Shown: positions 34,704-43,495 of the stretch, in pieces
How positions within the stretch are numbered: position 1 is the stretch's first letter
Layout of the letters: each line of letters opens with the position of its first letter
NCBI GenBank assembly: GCA_964451255.1
Contig: CAYVHL010000001.1
Coordinates: forward strand, 806,001-870,000
Source of the DNA: JAHBTB01 sp964451255
GTDB taxonomy: Bacteria > Armatimonadota > Fimbriimonadia > Fimbriimonadales > Fimbriimonadaceae
DNA length: 64,000 bases
Direction of reading: 5' to 3'
The notes under the pieces: generated by a model
The model's database searches: none
What the model was told of the DNA's origin: nothing
The model's input: only the letters and a program-made list of their open reading frames with translations
Translations under genes and position numbers: made by a program

Positions 34704-36263
34704 TCAGCCTCCGTCGACTTTTTTGCCTTCATCCACGGGCTTTTGCTTGAGCTTGGAGATGAAATCTTCGGGCTTCCGTTGCTCTGGGGGCGGGCCGAGT
34801 GGGATGGCGACCTTCGGATCCGCGCCTTCGGGCAGGCTGTCTCCGGGCTGGTCCGACTTAGGATTGGAGGGCGTCTGGGGAGCCGGAGGGCCGCCGATCG
34901 GACGTAACTCGCCGGGGACAAGCGGACGGAGGGTCGTGCCAGGAAAGGGTGGGGGCGTGGCCGACGCCGAAGCGACAAGTTCCGTCGGTTTGGTGAGGCC
35001 GGCGAGCAACATAAAATCTTGTCGGTACCGTAGCTCCCGTATGAGGCGCGACTCTTGGTTGGACAGATCGGCCGCGCCCTTGGCGCCCGATGCGACGGCT
35101 CTGTCCCGCACGACAGCCAGGACGGCGCTGACGTCACCGGTGTTCACAAGGCGGTCCATAACGGTGGCCATCCCTGCCTGAGACCGAAACACCTCGCCCA
35201 ACCGTGCCGAAAATCGACGGCCGCCGGATTGCCAATCGACGACACGGTCTCCCGGCCAAAACATCGCGAGTGCCATGTGGATCTGCTCGCCACGGAACGC
35301 CGCGCTTACTCGACCGGCACGGACAAAGACGGCCGTCAGCCGCTTGTCGGCCTGGATGCGTCGGACAGCGGCCTGCCCCTGGACTTCGCACCCGGTCGCC
35401 GGATCCAAGACAGCGAGGACGCCGCTGGAAGTGACGTCGACCCCGTAGCGGCGAAAAGCCACTTGGAACCCCGACGGGTCGTCCCGCTTGAACGCCCTCA
35501 ACAAACTCCCCAACGAGCCGCTTCCGTCCGCCATGGATGCGAACTGGACCACGCCGACACTGACCCGGCCCGTGTCATACGTGTTGACGCAGTCAAAGCC
35601 ACCCTCCAGCCCAGAAACCGCTTGGAGGACCTTGCCCTTGTCCCCGGTGGCTCCGACCCGCATCAGCGCGGCCTCCCAAACCCCGGCGCCGTTGGCAAAT
35701 CCTGGGACGTCGATGCCGTCCGTCGCGCGCAGGTAGGGGAATCCGCGGTCAAGCTTCACGTTGTCGCTGGCGAAGACGGTCGCGTCCGGAAAGACGACTG
35801 TGTACCTCTTGGCACGAAACGCCTGGGCGAACCGGGGTGCCGGGCCCAAGGTCGGAGACAGGCCATCCAACCGATCGCCAGGGGGCGTCGGGGCAGGGTC
35901 CAGTCCCTGGTTGAGGGCGGCGGCGTCTTTGGAGGCCAAGGACCAGTCCTCCTGGAACCGGGCTTCGATCCGCTGGGCGGCGCGGCGTTGGGAGGGCGTC
36001 GTCGGCACTGGGGGCCGGTCAGGGAGGATCGGCTGCCCTGGAAAAAAGGCCTTGTAGTAGGCGAGCAACCAGACGGACCCCTCGACAGTCGGCGCGACGG
36101 TGTAAGGGCCGCCCTCGCTGGCGGACATTTGGTCGTTCACCTGGTAACGGCTTGGATCAGCCCACCACCGCCGGACGGCGGCAGCCTCCGACACAGTGAA
36201 CCTGGGCACCATCGAAGGGTCGATGCTCCCGAAGGCGAGCGCGACGAGAAAGCTGGCGATCAT
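34704..36263 (-). CDS. Secreted protein with lysozyme-like core, copy 2
   Basis: A 519-aa paralogue of the following gene, 5 bases upstream on the same strand, so probably cotranscribed. It has a hydrophobic N-terminus (IASFLVALAFG), a proline-rich linker (about 85-145), then the shared core: SGLEGGFDCVNTYDTGRVSV, GVVQFASMADGSGSLG, FRRYGVDV, LTAVFVRAGRVS, QAGMATVMDRLVNTGD. A long Pro/Gly/Lys-rich C-terminal tail (about 430-519) is absent from copy 1. Conservation of the Glu, Asn, Tyr, Asp and Gln around the motif supports an enzymatic role. Confidence 0.55.
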   Translation of the reverse strand: MIASFLVALAFGSIDPSMVPRFTVSEAAAVRRWWADPSRYQVNDQMSASEGGPYTVAPTVEGSVWLLAYYKAFFPGQPILPDRPPVPTTPSQRRAAQRIEARFQEDWSLASKDAAALNQGLDPAPTPPGDRLDGLSPTLGPAPRFAQAFRAKRYTVVFPDATVFASDNVKLDRGFPYLRATDGIDVPGFANGAGVWEAALMRVGATGDKGKVLQAVSGLEGGFDCVNTYDTGRVSVGVVQFASMADGSGSLGSLLRAFKRDDPSGFQVAFRRYGVDVTSSGVLAVLDPATGCEVQGQAAVRRIQADKRLTAVFVRAGRVSAAFRGEQIHMALAMFWPGDRVVDWQSGGRRFSARLGEVFRSQAGMATVMDRLVNTGDVSAVLAVVRDRAVASGAKGAADLSNQESRLIRELRYRQDFMLLAGLTKPTELVASASATPPPFPGTTLRPLVPGELRPIGGPPAPQTPSNPKSDQPGDSLPEGADPKVAIPLGPPPEQRKPEDFISKLKQKPVDEGKKVDGG

Positions 36264-36303
36264 GCCGCTATGGCTATTAGACGCCCGACCCGGCTACGTG
36301 GGT

Positions 36304-36711
36304 TCAGTTGAGGCGGGCGGCCTTCAGTCGGACCTGGGCCAATTCAATCTCGACGACCGCTTGGTCCGAGGTCATGGTGCTCGCTTCCCCACGGAGAGCG
36401 CGACGTGCCTCTTCGAGCGACTTCTCAGCCACTGAGACGTCGATCTCGGTGCTCCGCATGGCGTTCTCAGCCAAAACGACGACCTTATCGGCGGTGACTT
36501 CGCCGAACCCACCAGACATGGTCACGTAGTGGCGTTGGCCGCCGTTGACCTTGTATTCCAATATCCCGGGCCGGAGAGCGACGATCATGGGTTCGTGCCC
36601 GGCAAGGACGCCCAGATATCCCTCGACTCCAGGCAAGACGACCGACTCCACCTTGTCATCGAAGACAGTGCGGTCGGGCGCGACAACGGAGAGATTGAAC
36701 TCCCTAGCCAT
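36304..36711 (-). CDS. atpC: ATP synthase F1 epsilon subunit
   Basis: A 135-aa epsilon subunit, regulator of F1 rotation. The N-terminal beta-sandwich (FNLSVVAPDRTVFDDKVESVVLPGVEGYLGVLAGHEPMI) and C-terminal helical hairpin (AEKSLEEARRAL) are typical. In most genomes atpC directly follows atpD. Here about 2 kb with a cytochrome lipoprotein gene and two plus-strand genes separates it from atpD (40147 to 38714). Its own promoter is therefore needed; I see no clear one in the 56-base gap upstream. Confidence 0.93.
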   Translation of the reverse strand: MAREFNLSVVAPDRTVFDDKVESVVLPGVEGYLGVLAGHEPMIVALRPGILEYKVNGGQRHYVTMSGGFGEVTADKVVVLAENAMRSTEIDVSVAEKSLEEARRALRGEASTMTSDQAVVEIELAQVRLKAARLN

Positions 36712-36767
36712 ATGGTCGGGCGCGATGATACCCCTCCCGGCAGATCGGGCCCGGGAACTCCGGCTAA

Positions 36768-37226
36768 CTAGAGCGATCGCAGGCCAGTGACCAGCTTCTG
36801 CCGCTCTTCCGGCGTTAGCTGGGTAGCGTTTCGCGGCGGCATCCGACGGGATTCGACATAGCTGGCAGCCTTGCCCAGCGCAGGCTTCATGGCATCGGCG
36901 TCTTCCTTTGTCTTGATCTTGCTCAAGTCAAGACCTCCTTTGGGACTGCTACCGCCGTGGCATCCGGCGCAGTACTTGCCGACGAGGGGAACCACGTCTT
37001 TGTCGAAGTCGACGGTGGCCATCTCTGTCGCTGGCTTGGCGCCCCCCGCGGTCGAGGCGTCTGGCGCTGTGGTCGTCGTGGTAGGAGGGACAGTGGGTTC
37101 GGTCGCCGGTGCGGCGGCCGCCTTATCTTCGGGCTTCGGCGTCGGCGTGGTCGTGTCTGGCGAAGAACAACCAGCAAATACAACGAACAAGGCGGCGACG
37201 ATCAAAGGAGCTGTCCGACGAGACAT
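36768..37226 (-). CDS. c-type cytochrome lipoprotein
   Basis: A 152-aa exported lipoprotein: signal sequence with lipobox FAGC (lipidated Cys20), a long Thr/Pro/Ala-rich linker (about 24-70), then a small cytochrome domain with the haem site CAGCH, MPPRN supplying a possible distal Met, and LTPEERQKLVTGLRSL. This resembles the small Planctomycete-type cytochrome c domain. It would carry electrons at the outer face of a membrane. No oxidase genes are nearby. Confidence 0.85.
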   Translation of the reverse strand: MSRRTAPLIVAALFVVFAGCSSPDTTTPTPKPEDKAAAAPATEPTVPPTTTTTAPDASTAGGAKPATEMATVDFDKDVVPLVGKYCAGCHGGSSPKGGLDLSKIKTKEDADAMKPALGKAASYVESRRMPPRNATQLTPEERQKLVTGLRSL

Positions 37227-37282
37227 GACGGCCAGATATTACCAGGCAGGCTAGGTAGCATCCGGCACCAGGCGAGGCTCGA

Positions 37283-38227
37283 ATGGATCGATCCGTGTTG
37301 GGAAGGACAGGGTTGCAGGTGTCAAGGATGGTGCTCGGCTGCGGCGGACACAGCCGCCTCGGGCTGTCACACGGCAAGAGCAACGCAGAGGCCGCGGAAG
37401 TCGTCCGGGCCGCCTTAGACCTGGGAGTGAACTTCTTCGACACCGCCGAATCCTATCGGACTGAGACCGCCTTGGGCTTGGGGTTGCGCGGTGTGCCCAG
37501 AGACTCGGTCGTGCTTTCGACCAAGTCTGGGGCGGCAGACGCGGAGGGACTCCGGTCGGCCGCGTCCTTCCGCGAAAGAGTGGAAGGATGCTTGAGGAGG
37601 TTGGGGACCGACTATGTCGACGTGTTCAACGTGCACGGGGTGACGCCGGAGGAATACGACCACACCCGCGACGTCTTGGTGCCGGTTCTCCGTCGTCTAC
37701 AGGAGGAGGGCAAGGTGCGGTTCCTCGGCGTCACCGAGCAGTTCATCGTCGACACGTCACATGCGATGTTGCAACGTGCTCTCGCCGAAGACGACTGCTG
37801 GGACGTCGTGATGGTCGGATACAGCCTGGTCAACTTTTCCGCTGAGACCACCGTCTTGCCTCTGGTGCGGGAGAAGCACGTTGGGACGCAACTGATGTTC
37901 GCTGTGCGGCGGGCCTTGTCTCAGCCGGGGGCGCTCTCAGAACTGATGGACCGGTTGGTCGCCACGGGAAAGACGGATCCCGCCTCGTTCGACCTGGGCG
38001 ACCCGCTTGGGTTCCTGATCGGGCCGGGGGGTGGTGATTCCCTACCGGACGCGGCCTATCGGTTCGCGCGGCACGAATCGGGGATGGACGTGATCTTGTC
38101 GGGCACCTCGTCGGTCGAGCACCTGCGAGCGAACGCCACTTCGATCAACGCGCCCCCGCTGGCGCCAGAGATCGTCGCCCAGGCCCGCGAGATGTTCGTC
38201 GGTGTCGACTCCGAGAGCGGGAACTGA
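37283..38227 (+). CDS. Aldo/keto reductase
   Basis: A 314-aa NAD(P)H-dependent oxidoreductase. The opening LGRTGLQVSRMVLGCG and the catalytic tetrad are visible: Asp and Tyr in FFDTAESY, Lys in LSTKSG, His in VFNVHGV. The substrate is unknown. It lies on the opposite strand between atpC and atpD and may be part of the insertion that separates them. It is followed by the YjbR-like gene on the same strand. Confidence 0.92.
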   Translation: MDRSVLGRTGLQVSRMVLGCGGHSRLGLSHGKSNAEAAEVVRAALDLGVNFFDTAESYRTETALGLGLRGVPRDSVVLSTKSGAADAEGLRSAASFRERVEGCLRRLGTDYVDVFNVHGVTPEEYDHTRDVLVPVLRRLQEEGKVRFLGVTEQFIVDTSHAMLQRALAEDDCWDVVMVGYSLVNFSAETTVLPLVREKHVGTQLMFAVRRALSQPGALSELMDRLVATGKTDPASFDLGDPLGFLIGPGGGDSLPDAAYRFARHESGMDVILSGTSSVEHLRANATSINAPPLAPEIVAQAREMFVGVDSESGN

Positions 38228-38290
38228 CCCCGACGACCGCGCTGTGTGGTTGAACAAGGTTCTTGAAGGCTGTGTCAAAGTCTTGGCACC

Positions 38291-38659
38291 ATGGCCACAC
38301 CGGACGATTTGCGTCGGATCGCGCTCTCGTTTGCGGGCGTCGAAGCAGGCACCGGAGAACAGTTGGGCTTCAGCGTCCTAATCAAGGGGAAGTCCAAGGG
38401 GATCGCTTGGGAGTGGCGTGAACGCATCCATCCCAAGAAGGCCAGGGTCATCAACCCCAACGTCTACGCGATCCGGACGCCCAACATGATGGCGAAGGAG
38501 ATGTGGGTCCAGGAGGGGGAGGCGACGGGCAAGTTCTTCACGGAGCCGCACTACAACAACTATCCTGCGGTCCTGGTGCGGCTGGAACTGGTCGAAGAGG
38601 AGGAGCTTCGCGAGGTCTTCGAGGCCGGGTACAGGTGCTTCGTGCCGGAGGGAAAATGA
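38291..38659 (+). CDS. MmcQ/YjbR family protein
   Basis: A 122-aa protein of the YjbR-like DNA-binding fold family (early LSFAGVEAGTGEQLGFSV, central NVYAIRTPN, and ending YRCFVPEGK). Function in the cell is not established. A strong hairpin directly downstream ends the transcript before it meets atpD from the opposite strand. Confidence 0.75.
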   Translation: MATPDDLRRIALSFAGVEAGTGEQLGFSVLIKGKSKGIAWEWRERIHPKKARVINPNVYAIRTPNMMAKEMWVQEGEATGKFFTEPHYNNYPAVLVRLELVEEEELREVFEAGYRCFVPEGK

Positions 38660-38662
38660 AGA

Positions 38663-38694
38663 GGGCCTCGTCGTCGCAGTGGACGACAAGGCCC
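38663..38694. terminator. Bidirectional terminator hairpin between the YjbR-like gene and atpD
   Basis: A 13-position stem (38663-38675 with 38682-38694) with a single C-A mismatch and a 6-base loop separates two convergent genes. A short T-containing tail follows on the plus strand. Confidence 0.75.
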
Positions 38695-38713
38695 GTTCCT
38701 TCAGCTCTAATGC

Positions 38714-40147
38714 TTAGGCCGACTGGAGCTTTTTGGCTCTCTCGTACAGGTCGTCGAGGCCGCCGCAGTAGAGGAAGGCCTGCTCGGGCAGATCGTCCAG
38801 GTCGCCGGCGATCAGCTTTTTGAACGCCTCGACGGTCTCGTCGATCGTGACGTAGCGGCCGGGGTTGCCGGTGAACTGCTCGGCGACGAAGTTGGGCTGG
38901 GAGAAGAAGCGCTCGATCTTCCTGGCGCGGCCCACCAGCATCTTGTCGTCGTCGGACAGTTCATCGATACCTAGGATCGCGATGATGTCCTGCAGTTCGC
39001 GGTAGCGCTGGAGCGCCTGCTGCACTTCGCGGGCGACTTTGTAGTGCTCTTCGCCGACGATGCGCGGGTCGAGGTTTTTCGACGTGGAGGCCAGCGGGTC
39101 GACGGCCGGGTAGAGGCCCTTGGAGGCGATGCCACGGTCGAGATAGACGTAGGCGTCAAGGTGGCTGAAGGTGGTCGCGGGAGCGGGGTCGGACGGGTCG
39201 TCGGCAGGGACGTAGACGGCCTGGACCGACGTGACCGAACCCTTGGTCGTCGAGGTGATGCGCTCCTGAAGGAGCCCCATCTCGGTGGCCAGCGTCGGCT
39301 GGTAGCCGACGGCGCTGGGCATGCGGCCGAGCAGGGCCGAGACCTCAGAACCAGCCTGGACGAACCGGAAGATGTTGTCGATGAAGATGAGCACGTCGGT
39401 GCCGACGACGTCGCGGAAGTACTCGGCCATCGTCAGGGCGGTCAGGGCGACGCGGAGACGTGCTCCTGGCGGCTCGTTCATCTGACCGAAGACCATGGCG
39501 GTCTTGTCGATGACGCGCTTGGTCTCGCCGCTGGCGTCCTTGAACGTCGTCTCCTTCATCTCGCGCCAGAGGTCGTTGCCTTCGCGGGTGCGCTCGCCGA
39601 CTCCGGCGAACATGGACACACCGGAAGCTTCGACCGCGATGTTGCGGATGAGCTCTTGGATAAGAACCGTCTTGCCGAGACCGGCGCCGCCGAACAGGCC
39701 GATCTTGCCGCCCTTGTTGAACGGGATCAACAGATCGACGACTTTGAGGCCGGTCTGGAGCAACTCGACCTTGACGCTCTGCTGGCTGAACGTGGGTGGA
39801 GTCCGGTGGATCGGCAAGTGGGCTTCGGCATGGACCTCCCCCTCGTTGTCGATCGGCTCGCCAAGGAGGTTGAATACTCGCCCGAGGGTCGCCTCTCCAA
39901 CCGGGACGGTGATTGGCCCTCCGGTGTCATGGACAGGGGCGCCCCTGACCAAGCCGTCGGTCGAGGACAAGGCGACGCACCGGACCATGTCGTCGCCAAG
40001 GTGTTGGGCGACCTCACAGGTCAGGTTGATCCCGAGCTTTTCCTCAGTGATCGTGACGGCGTTATAGACTTCGGGCAACGCTTCGTTCGGGAAGCGGCAG
40101 TCAACGACGGGTCCAGTTACTTGAACAACGGTGCCAGCGGCGGCCAT
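38714..40147 (-). CDS. atpD: ATP synthase F1 beta subunit
   Basis: Catalytic subunit of F1. The 477-aa protein has the N-terminal crown (GTVVQVTGPVVDCRFP), P-loop GGAGLGKTVL, the catalytic Glu in GVGERTREG, Walker B with FIDNIFRF, and the ALLGRMPSAVGYQPTLATEMG segment. ATG 40147 begins at the conserved N-terminus; GGAGGA lies 13 bases upstream. A GTG at 40171 would add eight unconserved residues and consume that ribosome-binding site. It has its own promoter and a leader palindrome and is not followed by atpC. Confidence 0.97.
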   Translation of the reverse strand: MAAAGTVVQVTGPVVDCRFPNEALPEVYNAVTITEEKLGINLTCEVAQHLGDDMVRCVALSSTDGLVRGAPVHDTGGPITVPVGEATLGRVFNLLGEPIDNEGEVHAEAHLPIHRTPPTFSQQSVKVELLQTGLKVVDLLIPFNKGGKIGLFGGAGLGKTVLIQELIRNIAVEASGVSMFAGVGERTREGNDLWREMKETTFKDASGETKRVIDKTAMVFGQMNEPPGARLRVALTALTMAEYFRDVVGTDVLIFIDNIFRFVQAGSEVSALLGRMPSAVGYQPTLATEMGLLQERITSTTKGSVTSVQAVYVPADDPSDPAPATTFSHLDAYVYLDRGIASKGLYPAVDPLASTSKNLDPRIVGEEHYKVAREVQQALQRYRELQDIIAILGIDELSDDDKMLVGRARKIERFFSQPNFVAEQFTGNPGRYVTIDETVEAFKKLIAGDLDDLPEQAFLYCGGLDDLYERAKKLQSA

Positions 40148-40169
40148 GGGGTTCAGCGATCCTCCAAAC

Positions 40170-40189
40170 ACCTGAGGGGCCCCTCAGGT
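40170..40189. promoter_or_regulatory. Perfect 20-bp palindrome in the atpD leader
   Basis: ACCTGAGGGG is followed directly by its own reverse complement. It sits between the atpD -10 box and start codon. It may be an operator or an RNA hairpin in the 5' leader; with no loop spacing it reads more naturally as a DNA-binding site. Confidence 0.5.
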
Positions 40190-40197
40190 CTCGGGCG

Positions 40198-40203
40198 ATT
40201 ATA
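40198..40203 (-). promoter_or_regulatory. -10 box of atpD
   Basis: Minus strand TATAAT preceded by TTG (TTGTATAATC). The same string precedes the pspA start on the plus strand about 180 bases away. No -35 match was found. Confidence 0.55.
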
Positions 40204-40381
40204 CAAGACCGGCGACGCCCGATTGGGACGCCTGTCGGGGGCCGCCAGGAGGACGGTGGATGCCGCACGGTGTCGCCTTGCCCCTCCGCCCAAGTGGTGT
40301 CTGACCCAATCCCCGGCAACCTCTCGTGGGGCCGTCGGCCCTGCCGGTAGGTGTAAATCCAACCCGGGCGTGCCCACGTTG

Positions 40382-40387
40382 TATAAT
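40382..40387 (+). promoter_or_regulatory. -10 box of pspA
   Basis: Plus strand TATAAT preceded by TTG, 27 bases before the TTG start of pspA. No sigma-54 GG/GC elements were seen, so regulation differs from enterobacterial pspA. Confidence 0.55.
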
Positions 40388-40414
40388 CATTCGACCGTCT
40401 TTTCGGGGGCCTAT

Positions 40415-41188
40415 TTGTTCAAACGATTCTTTAACTGGCTCAAAGCGTTGTTCAACAAGACGATGGACAACCTGGAAGATCCAGACATCATGCTGGACCA
40501 AGCCAGGCGCGACATGCAGCAGGCGTTGATCAGCAACCGCGAAAAGGCGGTCCAAGCGATCACCCAAAAGAACCGCCTGCAAGGCATGCTCGACGAGGCC
40601 AACCGCAAGAGCACCCAACTGGAGGGCCAGGCCACCACCGCCCTGCGCCAGGGCAACCGGGAGTTGGCAAAGCAGTTCCTACGCGAGAAGGCCAACAACG
40701 ACCAAACGATCGAGACGTTGAAGACGACCCTGGCCGCCGCTGTCGAGACAGTCGAGACGGTCAAGGTGGCGATCAAGCGGCAAGAGGAAGACGTCCGCCG
40801 CAAGACCGCCGAAGCGCTGGCGATGAAGGCTCAATGGAAGCAGGCCCAGATCCAGACGTCGATCAGCAAAGCGCTCGAAGGCCTGACCTTCGAGAACGAG
40901 TACGAAGGCAGTTTCGCCGCTGCTCGCGACCGTATCAAAGACAAACAGGCCGAGGCGTCGGCCCGACAAGAAATGATGGCGGGCAGCGTCCAAGGCAAGA
41001 TGATGGCGATGGAAGACCAGGCCATGGACTTCGCCGCAGACGAGGAGCTCCGAAAGCTAGAAGAGAAGCTCGGCTTGGCCGCGCCCAACATCCAAGAGAC
41101 CACACCGGCGGCCACCACCCAGAACGTGGACGAGCAGCTTGAGGCGTTGGAGAAGCGGTTGGGCCAGGGCGGCGGCGCGACCAGCTGA
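40415..41188 (+). CDS. pspA: PspA/IM30 family membrane-stress protein
   Basis: A 257-aa ESCRT-III-like protein that binds and stabilises membranes. TTG 40415, with GGGGG about 6 bases upstream, yields the amphipathic helix FKRFFNWLKALFNKTMDN, then DPDIMLDQARRDMQQ typical of the family. Long coiled-coil helices occupy residues about 25-220, and a polar C-terminal tail follows. The upstream in-frame opening runs antisense to atpD and is not coding. No pspBC or regulator genes are adjacent. Confidence 0.93.
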   Translation: MFKRFFNWLKALFNKTMDNLEDPDIMLDQARRDMQQALISNREKAVQAITQKNRLQGMLDEANRKSTQLEGQATTALRQGNRELAKQFLREKANNDQTIETLKTTLAAAVETVETVKVAIKRQEEDVRRKTAEALAMKAQWKQAQIQTSISKALEGLTFENEYEGSFAAARDRIKDKQAEASARQEMMAGSVQGKMMAMEDQAMDFAADEELRKLEEKLGLAAPNIQETTPAATTQNVDEQLEALEKRLGQGGGATS

Positions 41189-41193
41189 CTTGA

Positions 41194-41209
41194 CGGCCAA
41201 ATCTGGCCG
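41194..41209 (+). terminator. Weak hairpin after pspA
   Basis: CGGCCA and TGGCCG flank a 4-base loop directly after the pspA stop. The following sequence is not T-rich, so terminator function is uncertain. Confidence 0.35.
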
Positions 41210-41261
41210 AGCCTATGTCGCGTGGCTTTAGGACTGCCAGTCATTTCCGCCCCTCGCCAGG

Positions 41262-41267
41262 TACAAT
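41262..41267 (+). promoter_or_regulatory. Candidate -10 box of gyrB-polA
   Basis: TACAAT lies 54 bases before the gyrB ATG. No convincing -35 element. Confidence 0.35.
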
Positions 41268-41321
41268 CATGGGCGTAATTCGGGTTCAAACCGACCCAGA
41301 CGTCTCTTGCTTTTCTGAACC

Positions 41322-43451
41322 ATGGCAGACCCCAAAGACCCTAGCGAAGAAGCGCCTTCGCCGGAAGAATCCGGCAAGCAAAGCGTGGATCAACCTGAGC
41401 ACGTCGAGTCGCACGCCGCCGGCGAAGACGAGACGTTAGCCAAGAAGGTCGAGGGCGTCTACGACGCCAGCAGTATCCAGGTCCTCCAAGGGTTGGAGGC
41501 CGTCAGGTTGCGTCCGGGCATGTACGTTGGCGACAACGGCCGCAAGGGTCTCCACCAGATGTTCCGCGAAGTGTTGGACAACGGTGTGGACGAAGCCCTC
41601 GCGGGATACTGCGACACCATCAAGGTCCACCTCTATGCCGACGGATCGGTGAGCTTAGAGGACAACGGACGCGGCATCCCCGTGGACATCCACAAAGACG
41701 AGGGGATCAGCGCGCTGACGGTCATCATGACCAAGCTCCACGCTGGTGGCAAGTTTGGCGGCGAGGGCACAGGCTACAAAGTCTCGGGGGGATTGCACGG
41801 CGTCGGTGTCAGCTGCACGAACGCGCTGAGCACTTGGATGCTGACGACCGTGAAGCGCGACGGCAAGACTTATCAGCAGAGGTTCGAGAAGGGCATCCCC
41901 GCCTCCGAAGTGGAAGTCGTCGGCAAATCCAAAGGCACGGGCACCACGCAACACTGGCTGCCCGACCCCACGGTGCTCACCGAAGTCAAACACGACATCC
42001 ACGTCATCAAGCGAAGGATGAAGGAGATCGCTTACCTCAACCCGAACCTGCAGCTTGAGATCACGAGCGACCTGGACCCCGACGAGAACGAGGTCTTCAA
42101 ATTCGACCGGGGCATCGTCCAGCTGGTCGAAGACATGAACGACAGCGAGGACGCCGTCCACAAGCCGATTTACTTCCACCGCGTCCGCGAGGGGATGGAG
42201 ATCGAGGTGGCGATCCAGTACAACACTGGCTACCACACCAACATCCTCGCCTACAGCAACAACATCCACCAACCGGACGGAGGCACCCACGTGAGCGGTT
42301 TCAGCCAGGCGATGACGCGGGTCGTCAACGCCCACGGCCGCAAGATGAACCTGCTCAAGGAGAAGGACAAGAACTTCACCGCCGACGACGTCGCCGAGGG
42401 ACTGACCGCCGTCATCGCCCTGAAACTGGAGAACCCGAGCTACAACTCCCAGGACAAGGTCAAGCTCGTGACGCCAGAGGTCCAGGGGGCCACAAACTCC
42501 TTGGTGGGCGACGGACTGGTCACTTATCTAGAGGAGAACCCCAGCGTCGCCAAACGGATCATCGACAAGGCGATGCTCGCGCAAAGGGCCCGGGAAGAGG
42601 CCCGCAAGGCCGCTGAGGCCGTCAAACGGAGCAGCGCGATGGACAGCTTCGGGTTACCCGGCAAGCTGGCCGACTGCGTCAGCCGCGACCCATCCCAGTG
42701 CGAGTTGTTCTTGGTCGAAGGCGATTCCGCAGGTGGCACGGTCAAGCAGGCGCGCGACCGTGTCACCCAAGCCATCCTTCCCTTGCGCGGAAAGATCCTC
42801 AACGTCGAGAAGGCGCGGGTCGACAAGGCCCTGGACAACGCGGAGATCACATCCCTGATCGCGGCCCTCGGCGTCGGGATCGCGATCGAAACCGGCCGGG
42901 TCACCGAGGAAGACTTGATCGCCAACGGTAACGGCAACGGCAAGGAGGACGGGGCCAATGGGAACGGCGCGAACAAGAATTTCGACCTCTCAAAGCTGCG
43001 CTACCACAAGGTCATCATCATGACCGACGCCGATGTGGACGGCGAGCACATCCGGACGCTCCTGCTGACCTTCCTCTACCGCTACCTGAAGCCCCTGATC
43101 ATGGAAGGCTACGTCTACATGGCGGTGCCACCTCTCTTCGTCATCAAGGCGGGGACGAACGAGCGGTACTTCGCCAACACGGTCCAGGAGCGCGACGAGA
43201 TCTTGAAGGGGCTAAAGAAGAAGAACGTTACGGTAACCCGCTTCAAGGGTCTGGGCGAGATGAACCCTGACGAGTTGGAAGAGACGACCATGCGCCCGGA
43301 GACCAGGCAACTCGTACGGGTGGAGATGGATCCTGACGCCCACTCCGACATCGAGCAAATGTTCAGCCGCCTGATGGGTGACAAGGTCGAGCCGCGGCGC
43401 GACTTCATCATCAAACACGCCGGCAAGAGCGACGTCGACTGGCATTACTGA
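41322..43451 (+). CDS. gyrB: DNA gyrase subunit B
   Basis: ATPase subunit of the type IIA topoisomerase that introduces negative supercoils. The 709-aa protein has an acidic N-terminal extension of about 45 residues, the GHKL ATPase site (REVLDNGVDEAL, GGLHGVGVS), the transducer, the TOPRIM motif LVEGDSAGGT and TDADVDGEHI. It lacks the long insertion of gamma-proteobacterial GyrB. An Asn/Gly-rich linker (about residues 535-548) sits between TOPRIM motifs. ParE cannot be formally excluded, but this is the only such gene here. polA follows after 44 bases. Confidence 0.93.
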   Translation: MADPKDPSEEAPSPEESGKQSVDQPEHVESHAAGEDETLAKKVEGVYDASSIQVLQGLEAVRLRPGMYVGDNGRKGLHQMFREVLDNGVDEALAGYCDTIKVHLYADGSVSLEDNGRGIPVDIHKDEGISALTVIMTKLHAGGKFGGEGTGYKVSGGLHGVGVSCTNALSTWMLTTVKRDGKTYQQRFEKGIPASEVEVVGKSKGTGTTQHWLPDPTVLTEVKHDIHVIKRRMKEIAYLNPNLQLEITSDLDPDENEVFKFDRGIVQLVEDMNDSEDAVHKPIYFHRVREGMEIEVAIQYNTGYHTNILAYSNNIHQPDGGTHVSGFSQAMTRVVNAHGRKMNLLKEKDKNFTADDVAEGLTAVIALKLENPSYNSQDKVKLVTPEVQGATNSLVGDGLVTYLEENPSVAKRIIDKAMLAQRAREEARKAAEAVKRSSAMDSFGLPGKLADCVSRDPSQCELFLVEGDSAGGTVKQARDRVTQAILPLRGKILNVEKARVDKALDNAEITSLIAALGVGIAIETGRVTEEDLIANGNGNGKEDGANGNGANKNFDLSKLRYHKVIIMTDADVDGEHIRTLLLTFLYRYLKPLIMEGYVYMAVPPLFVIKAGTNERYFANTVQERDEILKGLKKKNVTVTRFKGLGEMNPDELEETTMRPETRQLVRVEMDPDAHSDIEQMFSRLMGDKVEPRRDFIIKHAGKSDVDWHY

Positions 43452-43495
43452 GCCCAGGTCTCAGGAACGGCCCAGGCAGGTAACCTCCCGGCCCC

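Noticed and set aside
39044..40414. Long N-terminal extension of pspA
   Set aside because: Runs antisense through atpD; the true start is TTG 40415 with a ribosome-binding site, and the extension is not conserved-looking.
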